From JBOGOC01 sp050747525 (GTDB taxonomy: Bacteria; Acidobacteriota; Polarisedimenticolia; JACPZX01; DASXTC01): DNA of 64,000 nt. The position numbers and the translations under genes are program-made. The notes under the pieces are model-generated. The model was not told the origin of the DNA, did no database searches, and was given only the letters and a program-made list of their open reading frames with translations. The stretch is taken from assembly GCA_050747525.1 (NCBI GenBank), contig JBOGOC010000066.1:1-64000 (forward strand), in the 5' to 3' direction. Position 1 is the stretch's first letter. Each line of letters begins with the position of its first letter. Of this stretch, positions 50,901 to 62,900 are shown one piece after another.

Positions 50901-53900
50901 CGGCGGAATCGAGGTCGGGGCGGCGGCCGAGTCGCTCGAGCCGTTCACCTCGACCGACAGGTTCGAGACGCTCAGAGTGACGCGAGCAACGCCCACCAGC
51001 GCGATGGAGCTGGCGCCCGCGGTGAGCGCGTAGAAGCTGCGCGTGCTGCCGGGAGCAGTCGGCTTCAACAGGGCCAGCGCGAAGGTCAGGTCATCGATGA
51101 CCAGCCCCGTCGCACCCGCGGCCACCGGCTCGTCGTCGTCGTTGATGATCCCGTCGGGGATGTTGTTGGTGTTTGCGTTGTTGTCGACCCAGTACGGTCC
51201 GCCCGTCCCGATGAAGGCCCTCACCTCGCTCGCGCCCACGGTCATGACGCTGACGTTGGAGATGGTCGACCCGTCCGACAGGTGCGCCGTCGCGATGTCT
51301 GGGCCCTTCTCGAACGCGAAGTTGCCGCTCACGTGGACGAACTCGCTGATGGTCAGCGTGACGAATCCGCGGGCGCGCAGCAGAGTCCCCGCGAAGTCGA
51401 TGGTGACGCTGCCGCCCAGACCGACCGGAATCGTGAGGTTGCCGCCCGGGGTCTGCGTGAAGTTCACCGCAGGGTCGTTGGTGGTCGGCGTGGCGGTGTT
51501 GGCCCCGCTGTTGACCTCGATGGTGAGGTTCTGCGCCGACAGGGTCAGCCCCGTGATCCCCACGATCGCCACGTTGCCGCTGGCCTTCAGGGCCATGAAG
51601 CTCTCGGTGGACGGCGTGGTCCCGATGGGCAGGGGCTTCAGGAGAGCCAGGCCCAGGGTCACGTTGCTCAGGGCGATTCCCATGGCTCCATCGGCCTGGG
51701 GCGCGTCGTTCGCGTTGATGATCCCGTCGGGGATGTGATCCGTGTTGGCGTTGTTGTCCACCCAGTACGGGCCGCCCACGCCCACGAAGGCGAAGCCGTT
51801 GCCCACGCCAATCTGCGTGACCGAGACGTGCCGCGTCGTGCCGTCCGAAAGCCGTACGTCGCGCTCTCCGCCCTTGCGGAAGGCGAAGCTGGCGCTCAGG
51901 TGGACGAACTGGTCGATGGTCAGGGACGCGTAGCCTTCCGCCTCCAGCAGGGCGTCGGCATAGTCGATGTCCACGCTGACGCCGCCGGCCGAGACGCTCA
52001 GCTTGTTTCCGGGGAGCTGCGTGAAGTCGATGGCGGCCGGCGTCGGGTTGGACGTGACACTGTCGCTGGCGGTGTTGACCCTCACCGTCATGGTGGCCGA
52101 CAGGCTGAGACTCGGGATGCCGACCAGCTGCACCGACCCGCTCGCGTTGAGGGCCAGGTAGCTGCGCGTGTTGGCCGTGTCGGTGGGCTTCATGATCACC
52201 AGGCCCAGCGTGAAATCGCTGATGGCCAAGCCCAAGGCCCCCTCAGCCTCGGCCGGCGTGGGCGCGCGAACCGTGCCGCCGCTCTCGGTCACCCAGTACG
52301 GACCGCCGGTGCCGACGAAGGCCTTCACGCCGCTCACCCCCACCTTCATGACGGTCACCTCGACCGGCGTAGAGGTGCCGTGCGGCGTGACCAGCAGGAT
52401 CGCTCCCTTCTCGAAGTTGAGGTTGCCCGTCACGTAGACGAAGCTCTCGATCTGAAGCACCGCCCCCAGGACCTGCACGGCGGTGACGCCCGGCGCGGCG
52501 TTGATGGTCGCGCTGACGCCGTCGATGTCGATGGTCTTCGGCGTGGTCTCGTAGTGGCTGGTGGTCGTATTCATGCGCACCTTGACGCTCTGCGCGCTCA
52601 GGGTGAGCGGACCTGGGATGACCACGTGCAGGCTGCCGCCGGCCTCGAGGGCCTTCGTCCCATCCGGGTTGATCAGCAGAGCGAGCGTCCCGCCTGTGAC
52701 CCCCACCTCGATCGGGCCAGCCTTGAGGATGGCCGAGACGTTGTTGGCCGCAGCCTCGATGCTGCCGCCTGACTTGCGGAACCCGAAGTTTCCGTCGATG
52801 GTCACGAAGCCCAGCACGTCCACGTGCAGGCCGACGACCGAGACGCTCATGAGCGGGACCGCGACGCTCCCTGAGCCGATGACCAGGGGCGCGCTCACCG
52901 AATCCACGGTGATGCTGGTGTTCTGGGCCATGCCGGTGGTGTTCAGCTTGACGGTCGCGCTGGTGGCGGTGGCCGTGCCGAAGCCGGTCACCGAGAAGAT
53001 CAGGCTTCCCGAGGCCTGCAGGGCCTTGGTGCCGTCCGCCTTGAGCAGGAGGGCCAGGCTGCCGCCGCTGACGCCCACTTCCAGCGGGCCGGCAGTCAGC
53101 TTCGCCGTCACGTTGTTCGCCGCCGCCTCGATGTTGCCGCCCGACTTCCTGAACCCGAAGTTGCCGCTGATGGTCACGAAATCGAGGATCTCGATGTTCA
53201 GGCCGGTGATGGAAACGCTCATCAGCGGGGTGGCCACGCTCCCAGCTCCGACGTTCAGCGGCGCGGTGACGCCGTCTATGGAGATCGACGTGTTGAGCGC
53301 CGGGCCGGTGGTGTTCATCTTCACGGTCACGCTGGTGGCGGTCGCGGAGGCGAACCCGTCCACGACGAAGATCAGGCTGCCCGAGGCCTGCAGGGCCTTG
53401 GTTCCATCCGCCTTCAGCAGCAGGGCCAGTGAGCCGTTCTCGACTCCCACTTCCACCGGGCCGGCGGTCAGCCTGGCTTCGACGCTGTTACCCGAGGCCT
53501 CGATGTTACCGCCCGACTTCCTGAACCCGAAGTTGCCGCTGATCGTGACGAAGTCGAGGATGTCCACGTTCAGGTTCGTGATCGACACGCTCATGAGCGG
53601 CGAGACGCTGCTCCCCGAGCCGACGATCAGAGGCGCCGTGATGCCGTCGACCGAGACCGAGGTGTTGAGGCCCGGGCCGGTGGTGTTCATCTTGACAGTC
53701 ACGCTGTCCGCGGTGGCAGAGCCGAAGCCGTCCACCACGAAACGCAGGCTGCCGGAGGCCTGCAGGGCCTTCGTCCCGTTCGACTTGAGGATCAGTGCCA
53801 GGGTGCCGTTGGTCACTCCGATCTCGACCGGGCCGGCCACCAGCTTGGCGAAGACACCGTTGGCGGACGCCTCGATCTGCTCGAAGCCTGGGGGGCCCGA

Positions 53901-56900
53901 CTTCTTGAACCCGAAGTTCCCGCCGATGGTGACGAAGTCGGCGAACTCCGCCTGCAGGCCGGTGACCGACACACTCTGCGAATTGAGAGCCGCCGCGAGC
54001 GTCGCGCTCACGCCGTCGATACTGATGACGAGCGGCACCGCCTCGTAGTCGACGGTGGTGGTGTTCAGCTTGACCCGGACGCTGGTGGCCGTCACCGAAG
54101 CGAAGCCCGAGACGTTGAAGAGGAGCGCCCCGGACGCGTCGAGGGCCTTGGTGCCGTCCTGGTTCAGGACCAGCGCGAGGCTGCCGCCAGTCACGCCCAC
54201 TTCGACGGGGCCGGTGGCCAGCTTTGCGAAGACACCGTTGGCAGAAGCCTCGATCCTCTCGCTGCCGACCGGGCCCGACTTCCTGAAGCCGAAATTGCCG
54301 CCGATGGTCACGAAGCTGGCGAACTCGGCCGACAGGCCCGTGACCGACACGCTGGTCGTGTTCAGCGCGGATGCGAGGGTGGCGCTGACCCCGTCGATAT
54401 TGATGACGAGCGGCGTCGCCTCGTAGTCAACGATGGTCGTGTTCAGCTTCACACGGACGCTGGTCGCCGTGACCGAGGCGAAGCCGGCGATGCTGAACAG
54501 CAGGCTGCCGGAGGCATCCAGGGCTTTCGTGCCGTCCTGGTTCAGGACCAGCGCTAGACTGCCTCCCGTGACACCCACCTCGAGAGGCCCGGCGACCAGC
54601 TTGGCGAAGACGCTGTTGGCCGAAGCCTCGATCTTCTCCGACCCGACCGCCCCTGTCTTGCGGAAGCCGAAATTGCCGCCGATGGTCACGAAGCTGGCGA
54701 ACTCGGCCGAAAGGCCCGTGACCGAAACACTCTGGGTGTTCAGGGCCGCGGCGAGAGTCGCGTTGACGCCATCGATGTTGATCGCCAGCGGCGCGGCCTC
54801 GTAGTCCGTGGTCGTCGTGTTCAGCTTCACCCGGACGCTGGTGGCCGTCACCGAGGCGAAGCCGGCGATGCTGAACAGCAGGCTGCCCGAGGCATCCAGG
54901 GCCTTCGTCCCGTCCTGGTTCAGGACCAGCGCCAGGCTGCCGCCCGTCACGCCGACTTCCAGCGGACCGGCGACCAGCTTCGCGAACACGCTGTTGGCCG
55001 AAGCCTCGATCTTTTCGCTGCCCACCGCGCCCGATTTGCGGAAGCCGAAATTGCCGCCGATGGTCACGAAGCTCGCGAACTCAGCCGACAGCCCGGTCAC
55101 CGACACGCTGGTCGTGTTCAGAGCTGCTGCCAGGGTGGCGTTCACGCCATCGATGTTGATGGCCAGCGGCGTCGCCTCGTAGTCGGTGGTGGTCGTGTTG
55201 AACTTCACGCGCACGCTGGTGGCCGTCACTGACGCGAAGCCGGCGATGCTGAACAGCAGGCTCCCGGAAGCGTCCAGGGCCTTGGTCCCGTCCTGGTTGA
55301 GGACCAGGGCCAGCGTGCCGCTGCTCACACCGACCTCGAGCGGGCCTGCCACCAGCTTCGCCGTCACGCTGTTGGCCGACGCCTCGATCTTCTCGCTGCC
55401 CACCGCGCCCGATTTGCGGAAGCCGAAATTGCCGCCGATGGTCACGAAGCTGGCGAACTCGGCCGAAAGGCCCGTCACCGACACGCTGGTCGTGTTCAAG
55501 GCTGCCGCCAGCGTCGCGTTGACGCCGTCGATGTTGATGGCCAGCGGCGTCGCCTCGTAGTCGGTCGTGGTCGTGTTGAACTTCACGCGTACGCTGGTGG
55601 CCGTCACTGACGCGAAGCCGGCGATGCTGAACAGCAAGCTGCCCGAGGCGTCCAGGGCCTTCGTGCCGTCCTGGTTCAGGACCAGGGCCAGCGTGCCGCT
55701 GCTCACACCGACCTCGAGCGGACCCGCCACCAACTTCGCGGTCACGCTGTTGGCCGACGCCTCGATCTTCTCGCTGCCCACCGCCCCGGACTTCCTGAAC
55801 CCGAAGTTGCCCGTGATCGTCACGAAGCTCGCGAACTCAGCCGACAGCCCCGTCACCGACACGCTGGTCGTGTTCAGGGCCGACGCCAGCGTGGCGTTCA
55901 CGCCATCGATGTTGATGGCAAGCGGCGTCGCCTCGTAGTCGGTCGTGGTCGTGTTGTACTTAACCCTGACGCTGGTCGCAGTCACCGACGCGAAGCCCGC
56001 GATGCTGAACAGCAGACTGCCGGAGGCATCCAGGGCCTTCGTCCCGTCCTGGTTCAGGACCAGGGCCAGCGTCCCGCTGCTGACACCAACTTCCAGCGGA
56101 CCCGCTACCAGCTTCGCGGTCACGCTGTTGGCCGACGCCTCGATCTTCTCCGAACCCACCGCGCCGGACTTGCGGAACCCGAAGTTGCCCGTGATGGTCA
56201 CGAAGCTCGCGAACTCCGCCGACAGGCCCGTCACCGACACGCTGGTCGTGTTGAGGGCCGCTGCCAGCGTCGCGTTGACGCCATCGATGTTGATGGCAAG
56301 CGGCGACGCCTCGTAGTCGGTCGTGGTCGTGTTGTACTTCACGCGCACACTGGTCGCGGTCACCGACGCGAACCCGGCGATGCTGAACAGCAGGCTGCCC
56401 GAAGCGTCCAGAGCCTTCGTGCCGTCCTGGTTCAGGACCAGGGCCAGCGTCCCGCTGCTCACCCCGACTTCCAGCGGACCCGCAACCAGCTTCGCGGTCA
56501 CGCTGTTGGCCGACGCCTCGATCTTCTCCGAACCCACCGGGCCGGACTTGCGGAACCCGAAGTTGCCCGTGATCGTCACGAAGCTCGCGAACTCCGCCGA
56601 CAGCCCCGTCACCGACACGCTTGTCGTGTTGAGGGCCGCAGCCAGCGTCGCGTTCACGCCATCGATGTTGATGGCAAGCGGCGACGCCTCGTAGTCGGTG
56701 GTGGTCGTGTTGTACTTCACGCGCACGCTGGTCGCGGTCACCGACGCGAACCCGGCGATGCTGAACAGCAGGCTGCCCGAGGCATCCAGGGCCTTCGTGC
56801 CGTCCTGGTTCAGGACCAGGGCCAGCGTGCCGCTGCTCACCCCAACTTCCAGCGGACCCGCAACCAGCTTCGCGGTCACGCTGTTCGCCGACGCCTCGAT

Positions 56901-59900
56901 CTTCTCGCTCCCGACCGGGCCCGACTTCCTGAACCCGAAGTTACCCGTGATGGTCACGAAGCTCGCGAACTCCGCCGACAGGCCGGTTACCGACACGCTC
57001 GCGGTGCTCAAGGCTGCCGCCAGAGTCGCGCTCACGCCGTCGATGTCGACGACAAGCGGCGTGGCTTCGTAGTCGGTCGTGGTCGTGTTGTACTTCACAC
57101 GCGCGCTGGTCGCCGTGACAGAGGCGAAGCCTGAGATGTTGAACAAGAGCGAGCCCGACGCGTCGAGGGCCTTGGTGCCGTCCTGGTTCAGGACCAGGGC
57201 GAGTGTGCCGCTGCTCACACCGACCTCGAGCGGACCGGCCACCAGCTTCGCGGTGACGTTGTTGCCGGAAGCCTCGATCGTCTCGGAGCCGGCCGGGCCG
57301 GACGTGCGGAACCCGAAGTCGCCCGTGATCGTCGCGAAGCTTTCGAACTCGTCCAGCAGGGCTGCCGCCAGGCTCGTGGTCTCTCCGAACTCGGCAGACA
57401 GCCCGGTCACCGACACGCTGGTGGCGTTCAGGGCGGCCGCCAGCGTCGCGCTCACACCATCGATGTCGATCAGGAGCGGCGTCGCCTGGTAGTCGACGGT
57501 CGTCGTGTTGTACTTGACTCGGACGCTGGTGGCAGTCACGGACGCGAACCCGGAGACGCTGAACAGCAGCGACCCGGAAGCATCGAAGGCCTTCGTCCCG
57601 TCGGCCTTGAGCACCAGCGCCATGGTTCCGCTGCTGACACCAACTTCGAGCGGTCCGGCCACGAGCTTGGCCGTCACGTTGTTGGCGGACGCCTCGATAT
57701 CGCCGGCGGATGTGCGGAAACCGAAGTTCCCGCTGATGGTCACGAACCCGGCAACGCTGACATCGAGGCCTGTGATGGAAAGCGCCACATGAGGAGTCGC
57801 CGTCGTGCCGGGCCCCATCGTCAGGGTGGCGCTGACGCCATCAATACTGATGACCCGGTGTCCGGTCCCTGTTCCTCCCTCACCCGCAGACCTGAAGTCG
57901 GTACCGGTGGTGTTGTACTCGACCCTCACGGACGAGGCCGAGTTGAAGGTCATTCCGGGGACGTTGAAGAGAACCTGGCCCGCGGCCTGCAGGGCCACGG
58001 TGCCGTCGCCGTTGATCAGTAGAGCGAGATTCGCATTGCTGACCCCGACCTCGGCAGCTCCGGCCGACAGCCTCGCGGTGACCTGACCGGCGGCCACTTC
58101 CAGCTCGGTGCCCATCTTGCTGATTCCGAACGTGGCGGCCGTGACCGAGACGAAGTCTGAGAACGAGAGGTCGACGGTGGATGCAGAGGCTTTGACGAAG
58201 GAAGCGTCGAAGGAGATGGTCCGTGAGGTGGACACGCCGGTGGAGACTTCGAGGCCGCCCGACGGCAAGGTGCTGAAGTCCACGTAGGTCTGATCCGTCT
58301 CGCTCGTGTTGATGGAGACGGTCACGCCGGCGGCGGTCATGACGAACGGGAACGCCGGCGGACCTCGGAACGAGGGGTTGGACAGGGCCGCGCTCAGGGC
58401 CGTCCAGCTGCGCGTGTCGCCCGCCTCACCCGGCTCGATGATGGCCAGGGCGAGCGAGTCGATGTCGACGTCGAATCCGATGGCCTCGGGCGTTCCGCCG
58501 TTGATCCCCACGAAGGCGGTGCCGTTGCTCGCGCCGATGGTGACGAGGGAGGCATTCGTGAGCACGGTGGGGGTCGAGCCGTTGGTGATGGTGACACTCG
58601 GCAGCGTCGTGCTGGTGATCGAGAAGTCGCCGCTGAGCTGGACGAAGCCGGCGATGTCCAGCGTCATGTTCGTGAAGCTGGCAGAGGCGTTCATCGTGAG
58701 GCCGGAAATCAGGCTGGCCGGATTGCTGGTCACGGCATCCAGCAGCTCGTGCAGCGTGATCTTGCCGTCCGGGACGGCTTGCGGGTCGACCAGGTCGAAG
58801 CTGAAGCTGGCGCTTGCCGTAACCGTGCCGCCGGTGATGCTGATGCCGATCCCGCCCGCCTGGGCCGACGCGTTCAGGTTCGTGCCCGTCACCGTGGCGG
58901 TCCCGCTGACCGAGACATCCTTCAGGAAAATCCAGTCGGCCGGGTTTCCGCCACCGGCCGCCGCGTCCACGTCGATCCCAACCACGAAGTCCAGCGTGCC
59001 GGAGGCGGAGTAGTCGACAATCCCGCTCACCCCCAGCCCGTCGAAGCCGAAGTCGAAATCATCCTGGCCCGAGTCGGAGGCGCTCAGGACGACGTGGAAG
59101 GTCAGCTCCCCGGAGGGGGCGTCGAAGGCCAGCCCCAGGCCACCCGGGCCGGTCCCCAGGCTCTGCCCCACCCGCTGCACCATATTCTGCACCGATGGGA
59201 ACGACGCCCCTCCGCCACCGCCCGGGTTGGACAGCCGGTTCAGCACCTTGTCGTTGAAACCCTGCACCAGCCCGATGAGCTGGTCCAGCTTCTGCCCCAC
59301 GAAGGGGATGTCGATGCCGAACGCGTTGAGGTTGTCCTTCAGGCTGTTGAGCTGATCGAGGACCTGCTGCGCGCCGAACTTCAGGAAGTTGGAGAGGTCC
59401 TCGCCCAGGCCGGGACTGAAGTCCACGTCCACGCCGGTGATGTTGGTGAGGCTGGCCCAGGTGAGCGTCACCTGCGCTCCGGCCAGGTCGATCGGGTTGG
59501 GGCCGAGAACGTTGGAGGAAGCCTCCGCGTCCAGGACCACCACCAGGTCGTTGGTCCCCGGATTGCCGTCCACGAAGTCGAAATCGAGCGCCGCCACGAA
59601 GGCCGTGGGGATCAGGTCCGCCAGACGCATGCGACCGTCGGGCGCCGAGGTGTTCAGGTCGACCCGCAGGCCGACCCCCTGGTCAAATGCGATTCCGCCC
59701 GGACCGACGCTGGCCACCACGTCGAGGAAGCCGAAGCGGCCGAACGCCTTCGCGTCCGTGCCGACATTGATCTTGTGGATCAGGAACTCGGGGGCGCCCG
59801 CCAGCGGCTGGAAGAAGACGCCGTCGCCGTCGAAGCCGATGGAGAACTGCATGTCCACCTCGGCCGAGATGGACAGCCGGCCGTTCAGCCCGATCGTCCC

Positions 59901-62900
59901 ACCGAACAGCGACGTGCTGACGTCGAAATCGGTCGCCCCTTCCAGCGAGCGGATGACCCGGACGTCCAGCCGCGTCTCGGCGCCCGTGGTGAGCGTCACG
60001 TTGTCGAAGCCGTCCAGGTCCTCGAGCTTCTGCTCCAGCACTTCGAAGGTCGGGACGAGGGCCCCGCCGATGTCGTCGAGGCTGAAGCCGTTCTCGCCCG
60101 CGGAGATGAGGCGCTCTAGCCCCTCGCTGGTCCCCGCGGCGTCTTCGACCGCCCTGGTCGGGCCGCCCTGCGCGTCGCCGGCGCGGGGACGCGTCGCATC
60201 GATCTGGCTGCCCCCGACCGCCCTGGGCAGCGAGCCTCCCAGCAGCGCCAGCTCGGTCTCGCCACCCTCACCCGGGTCGTCCAGCCAGAAGAGCAGGCTG
60301 CGGAAGAAACGCTTGAGCCACCCTCCGATCTTCTCCAGCGTGCTGGCGGCCGCGAGGTTGTCGGTCACCGTCTCCACGGACTTGTGAACGATCACTTCCT
60401 TGGGCCCGCGCTGGTCCCGCGTGTCCTCGATGGAGATGGTCGTCTCGTCGCCGGCCGTGTCGGTGTCCTTGTCGTGGACCTTGGTCCCCTCAAGCACCAG
60501 GGTGTCGCTGTCCGCCCCGCCGTCGAACCTGATCTTCTCCAGGATGCCGATCGGTCCGTTGGTGCTATCCACGGTGAGCGAGTCGTTGCCGCCCGCTCCG
60601 TTGAACTCGAGCCTGCCCACGGCCGCGAGCGGCACCGTCAGGGCGCGCGTCCCGGCCACCCGGATATCCAGGAGCGAGGCGTTGTCGGCGTTGCGGCTCA
60701 GGACCACCGTGTCGGCCGAGCCGCTCCCATGGATGACGATGCGGCTTGCCTGCGAGAGCATCGCGGCCGCATCTCCGCCCGCGAGGGTGAAGGCGCCGCG
60801 CCCCATCGTGCTGACGGCCAGGAGGTCGTCGGGCGGGATGATGCCGCCCGGCAGGAGGAACCGGTCGATGAAGTCCACGTCGGACACGGGCGCGTTGGGC
60901 AGATTGGTGCCGAGCTCCGTCCACTCCGCAAGCGTGCCCGGGATGAAGGTGCGGGCCACTCCGGTGACGCCGCCCACCAGCAGCACGTCGCCGCCCGAGG
61001 TCTCCACGTAGGCCAGGCTGCGCGGGAACGGATCCGCGAGGTTGGCCGAGATGCTGAACCAGTTCTGCCCGCCGTCGATCGTCTTGAAGACCTTGTGGCC
61101 GTCCACGGCGTAGGCGATGCGCCAGTCGTCCGGGTCGAGGACGATATCGATGATGCTCCCGGCCCCGTCGACCGTCTTCGTGTAGTCGAATCCCTGAAGG
61201 AGCTTGGCGCCGCCGACGCCCGGGGTGCGGACGGAGATCTTGTTCCCCATCGCCGCATAGATGACGTCCATCTTCTCGACAGGCGCGCCGACTCCCGGCT
61301 CCATGCCGCCGTAAGCCAGGGCGGTGAAGAAGCGGCCCGGCTGGTAGCCCGCGTTCGCGCCCAGGGGGCTGGAGAAGATGGGGCGGATGGTGTCGAGCCG
61401 ATCGCTGCTCTCGTACAGGCTGTAGAAGCCGACCAGCATGCGGCCCGGCTGCACCGCGTTGACGACGTACGGAATGTGCGTGAAGAAGGAGAAGTTCCGG
61501 TCGGCCGCCTCCAGTCCGCTTCCGGGGTTTCCGATGGGTGTGGCCTTCAGCCCGATGTTGATGCCGCCACCGACCTGCGCCCCGGTCTCATCGAAGGTGC
61601 GCATCGCGATGGTGGCGAACTGGAAGCCGGCCAGGTCGGCGCGGACCTGGAGGTTGTTGGCCACCGAGAAGCGCACCGACCTGTTGAAGGCCGCTCCACC
61701 CGTCGAGTCGAAGTAGGTCACCTGCTGAGTGTTGCCGTCGCCGCCCAGAATCTGCTCCCAGACGAACCGGGTGGCGGCATCATCCGCCACGCCGTCCCCG
61801 TCGGCATCCACGGCCGCCGGCAGGCCGGCGTGCTGCTCGAGGGACCCGTTGTCCTGTGTCCCTGCCAGCAGCACGTTGTTGAGAGCGTCGTAAGCGATGT
61901 TGTTGAGCTCGAGAGTGCGCAGGCCGCGGTTCAGGCTCTCCCAGAACCGTCCGGCGCTCACCACCGCCGTCGTGCTGATCAAGCCGACCAGCGGCGGGGG
62001 CGTCGCCAGAATGGGCTCAACGGTCATCTGGCGGGCCGCCAGCCCGGTGATCCTGTAGATGCCCGAGCCCTTGATGCCGCTCATGTTGAGCAGGATGACC
62101 TGCCCGATGGCGAACCCGGCCGGACCCCAGTCGCCGGTCCCCCGTGTGAGGGTCACGGGCGGGCCGACCGCGACCGTGAGCGTGTTGGCCGCCGAGGCGA
62201 AGAAGACCGGACCCTGGGTCGCCGGACTCCTCAGCCGGAACACACCGCCGTCGCTCCCTTCCAGAAGCGACCCATCACCGGCGGCGACGATGACGCGGGA
62301 ATCGGGATGAGGATGCGTCAGTGCGGCCGGTCCGCCCTGCAGGAGATCCCACTGGCCGGCCGCCTCGCTCCACCAGAAGAGGTGGACCCCCGAGTCGCCG
62401 CCCACGAACACGTTGCCGGCAGCGTCGGCGTAGAAACTTAGGTTGTTGTTGCCCTGGCTGCCCGGGTTGGGCTGCGGCTGGATCGTCGTGGGCGTGGCAT
62501 ATCCGGCCCCACCCAGCGGGTTGGGAGACTGGCTCCCGATCAGAGTCCAGTTGGCTCCCAGGTCCGTGGAACGGAAGGCCCCCATGAAGCGGTCATTCTG
62601 GTGGCCGACCAGGGCGGCATAGATGATGTTGGGCGGATCACCGGGATTCTTGATTCCGGGCTGGATGGCGAGCACGATGCGCCCGGCACCCGCGGCCGCC
62701 TCGCCGGACCCGTTGTCGGCGGCGCCGTCGCCGTCGTTGTCGAGCGTGTCCGCATTGCGGGTCAGGCCGTTGTTGACCTGGGTCCAGGAATCTCCGCCGT
62801 TGTCCGTGCGGTAGACGCCGCCGCCACGGATGGCTGCATAGAAGCGGTTGGGGTCGGTGGGATCGGCCGCCATGGAGGTGGCCCCCTTCTCGGGGAGCCC

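Larger units (their letters stand above)
50860..58700 (-). repeat. Tandem repeat superfamily of the giant protein, about 19-20 units
   Basis: All units share the order: strand FVTIxGNFxFxK, strand xVxAKLxAGPxEVGVxxG, strand LALxLxxDGTKALxASGSL, then VxVxxNTT and IDGVxATL. Central units are 372-378 bp. Units at 50860-52500 are longer (about 530-580 bp period) and carry an insert with GPYWV and sometimes DNNANTxxIPDGIIN; the unit near 58200-58650 is also long. The pattern predicts a repetitive beta-solenoid or beta-barrel-like rod. No named family was recognised. Confidence 0.85.

Noticed and set aside
54055..57492. Nine + strand frames of about 123-137 codons, one per repeat unit
   Set aside because: They are the antisense reading of the 378-bp units and repeat simply because the units do. 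No Shine-Dalgarno or known domain.
54043..57494. CRISPR or other short-spacer array
   Set aside because: Units of 378 bases are coding, in frame and contiguous, without unique spacers.
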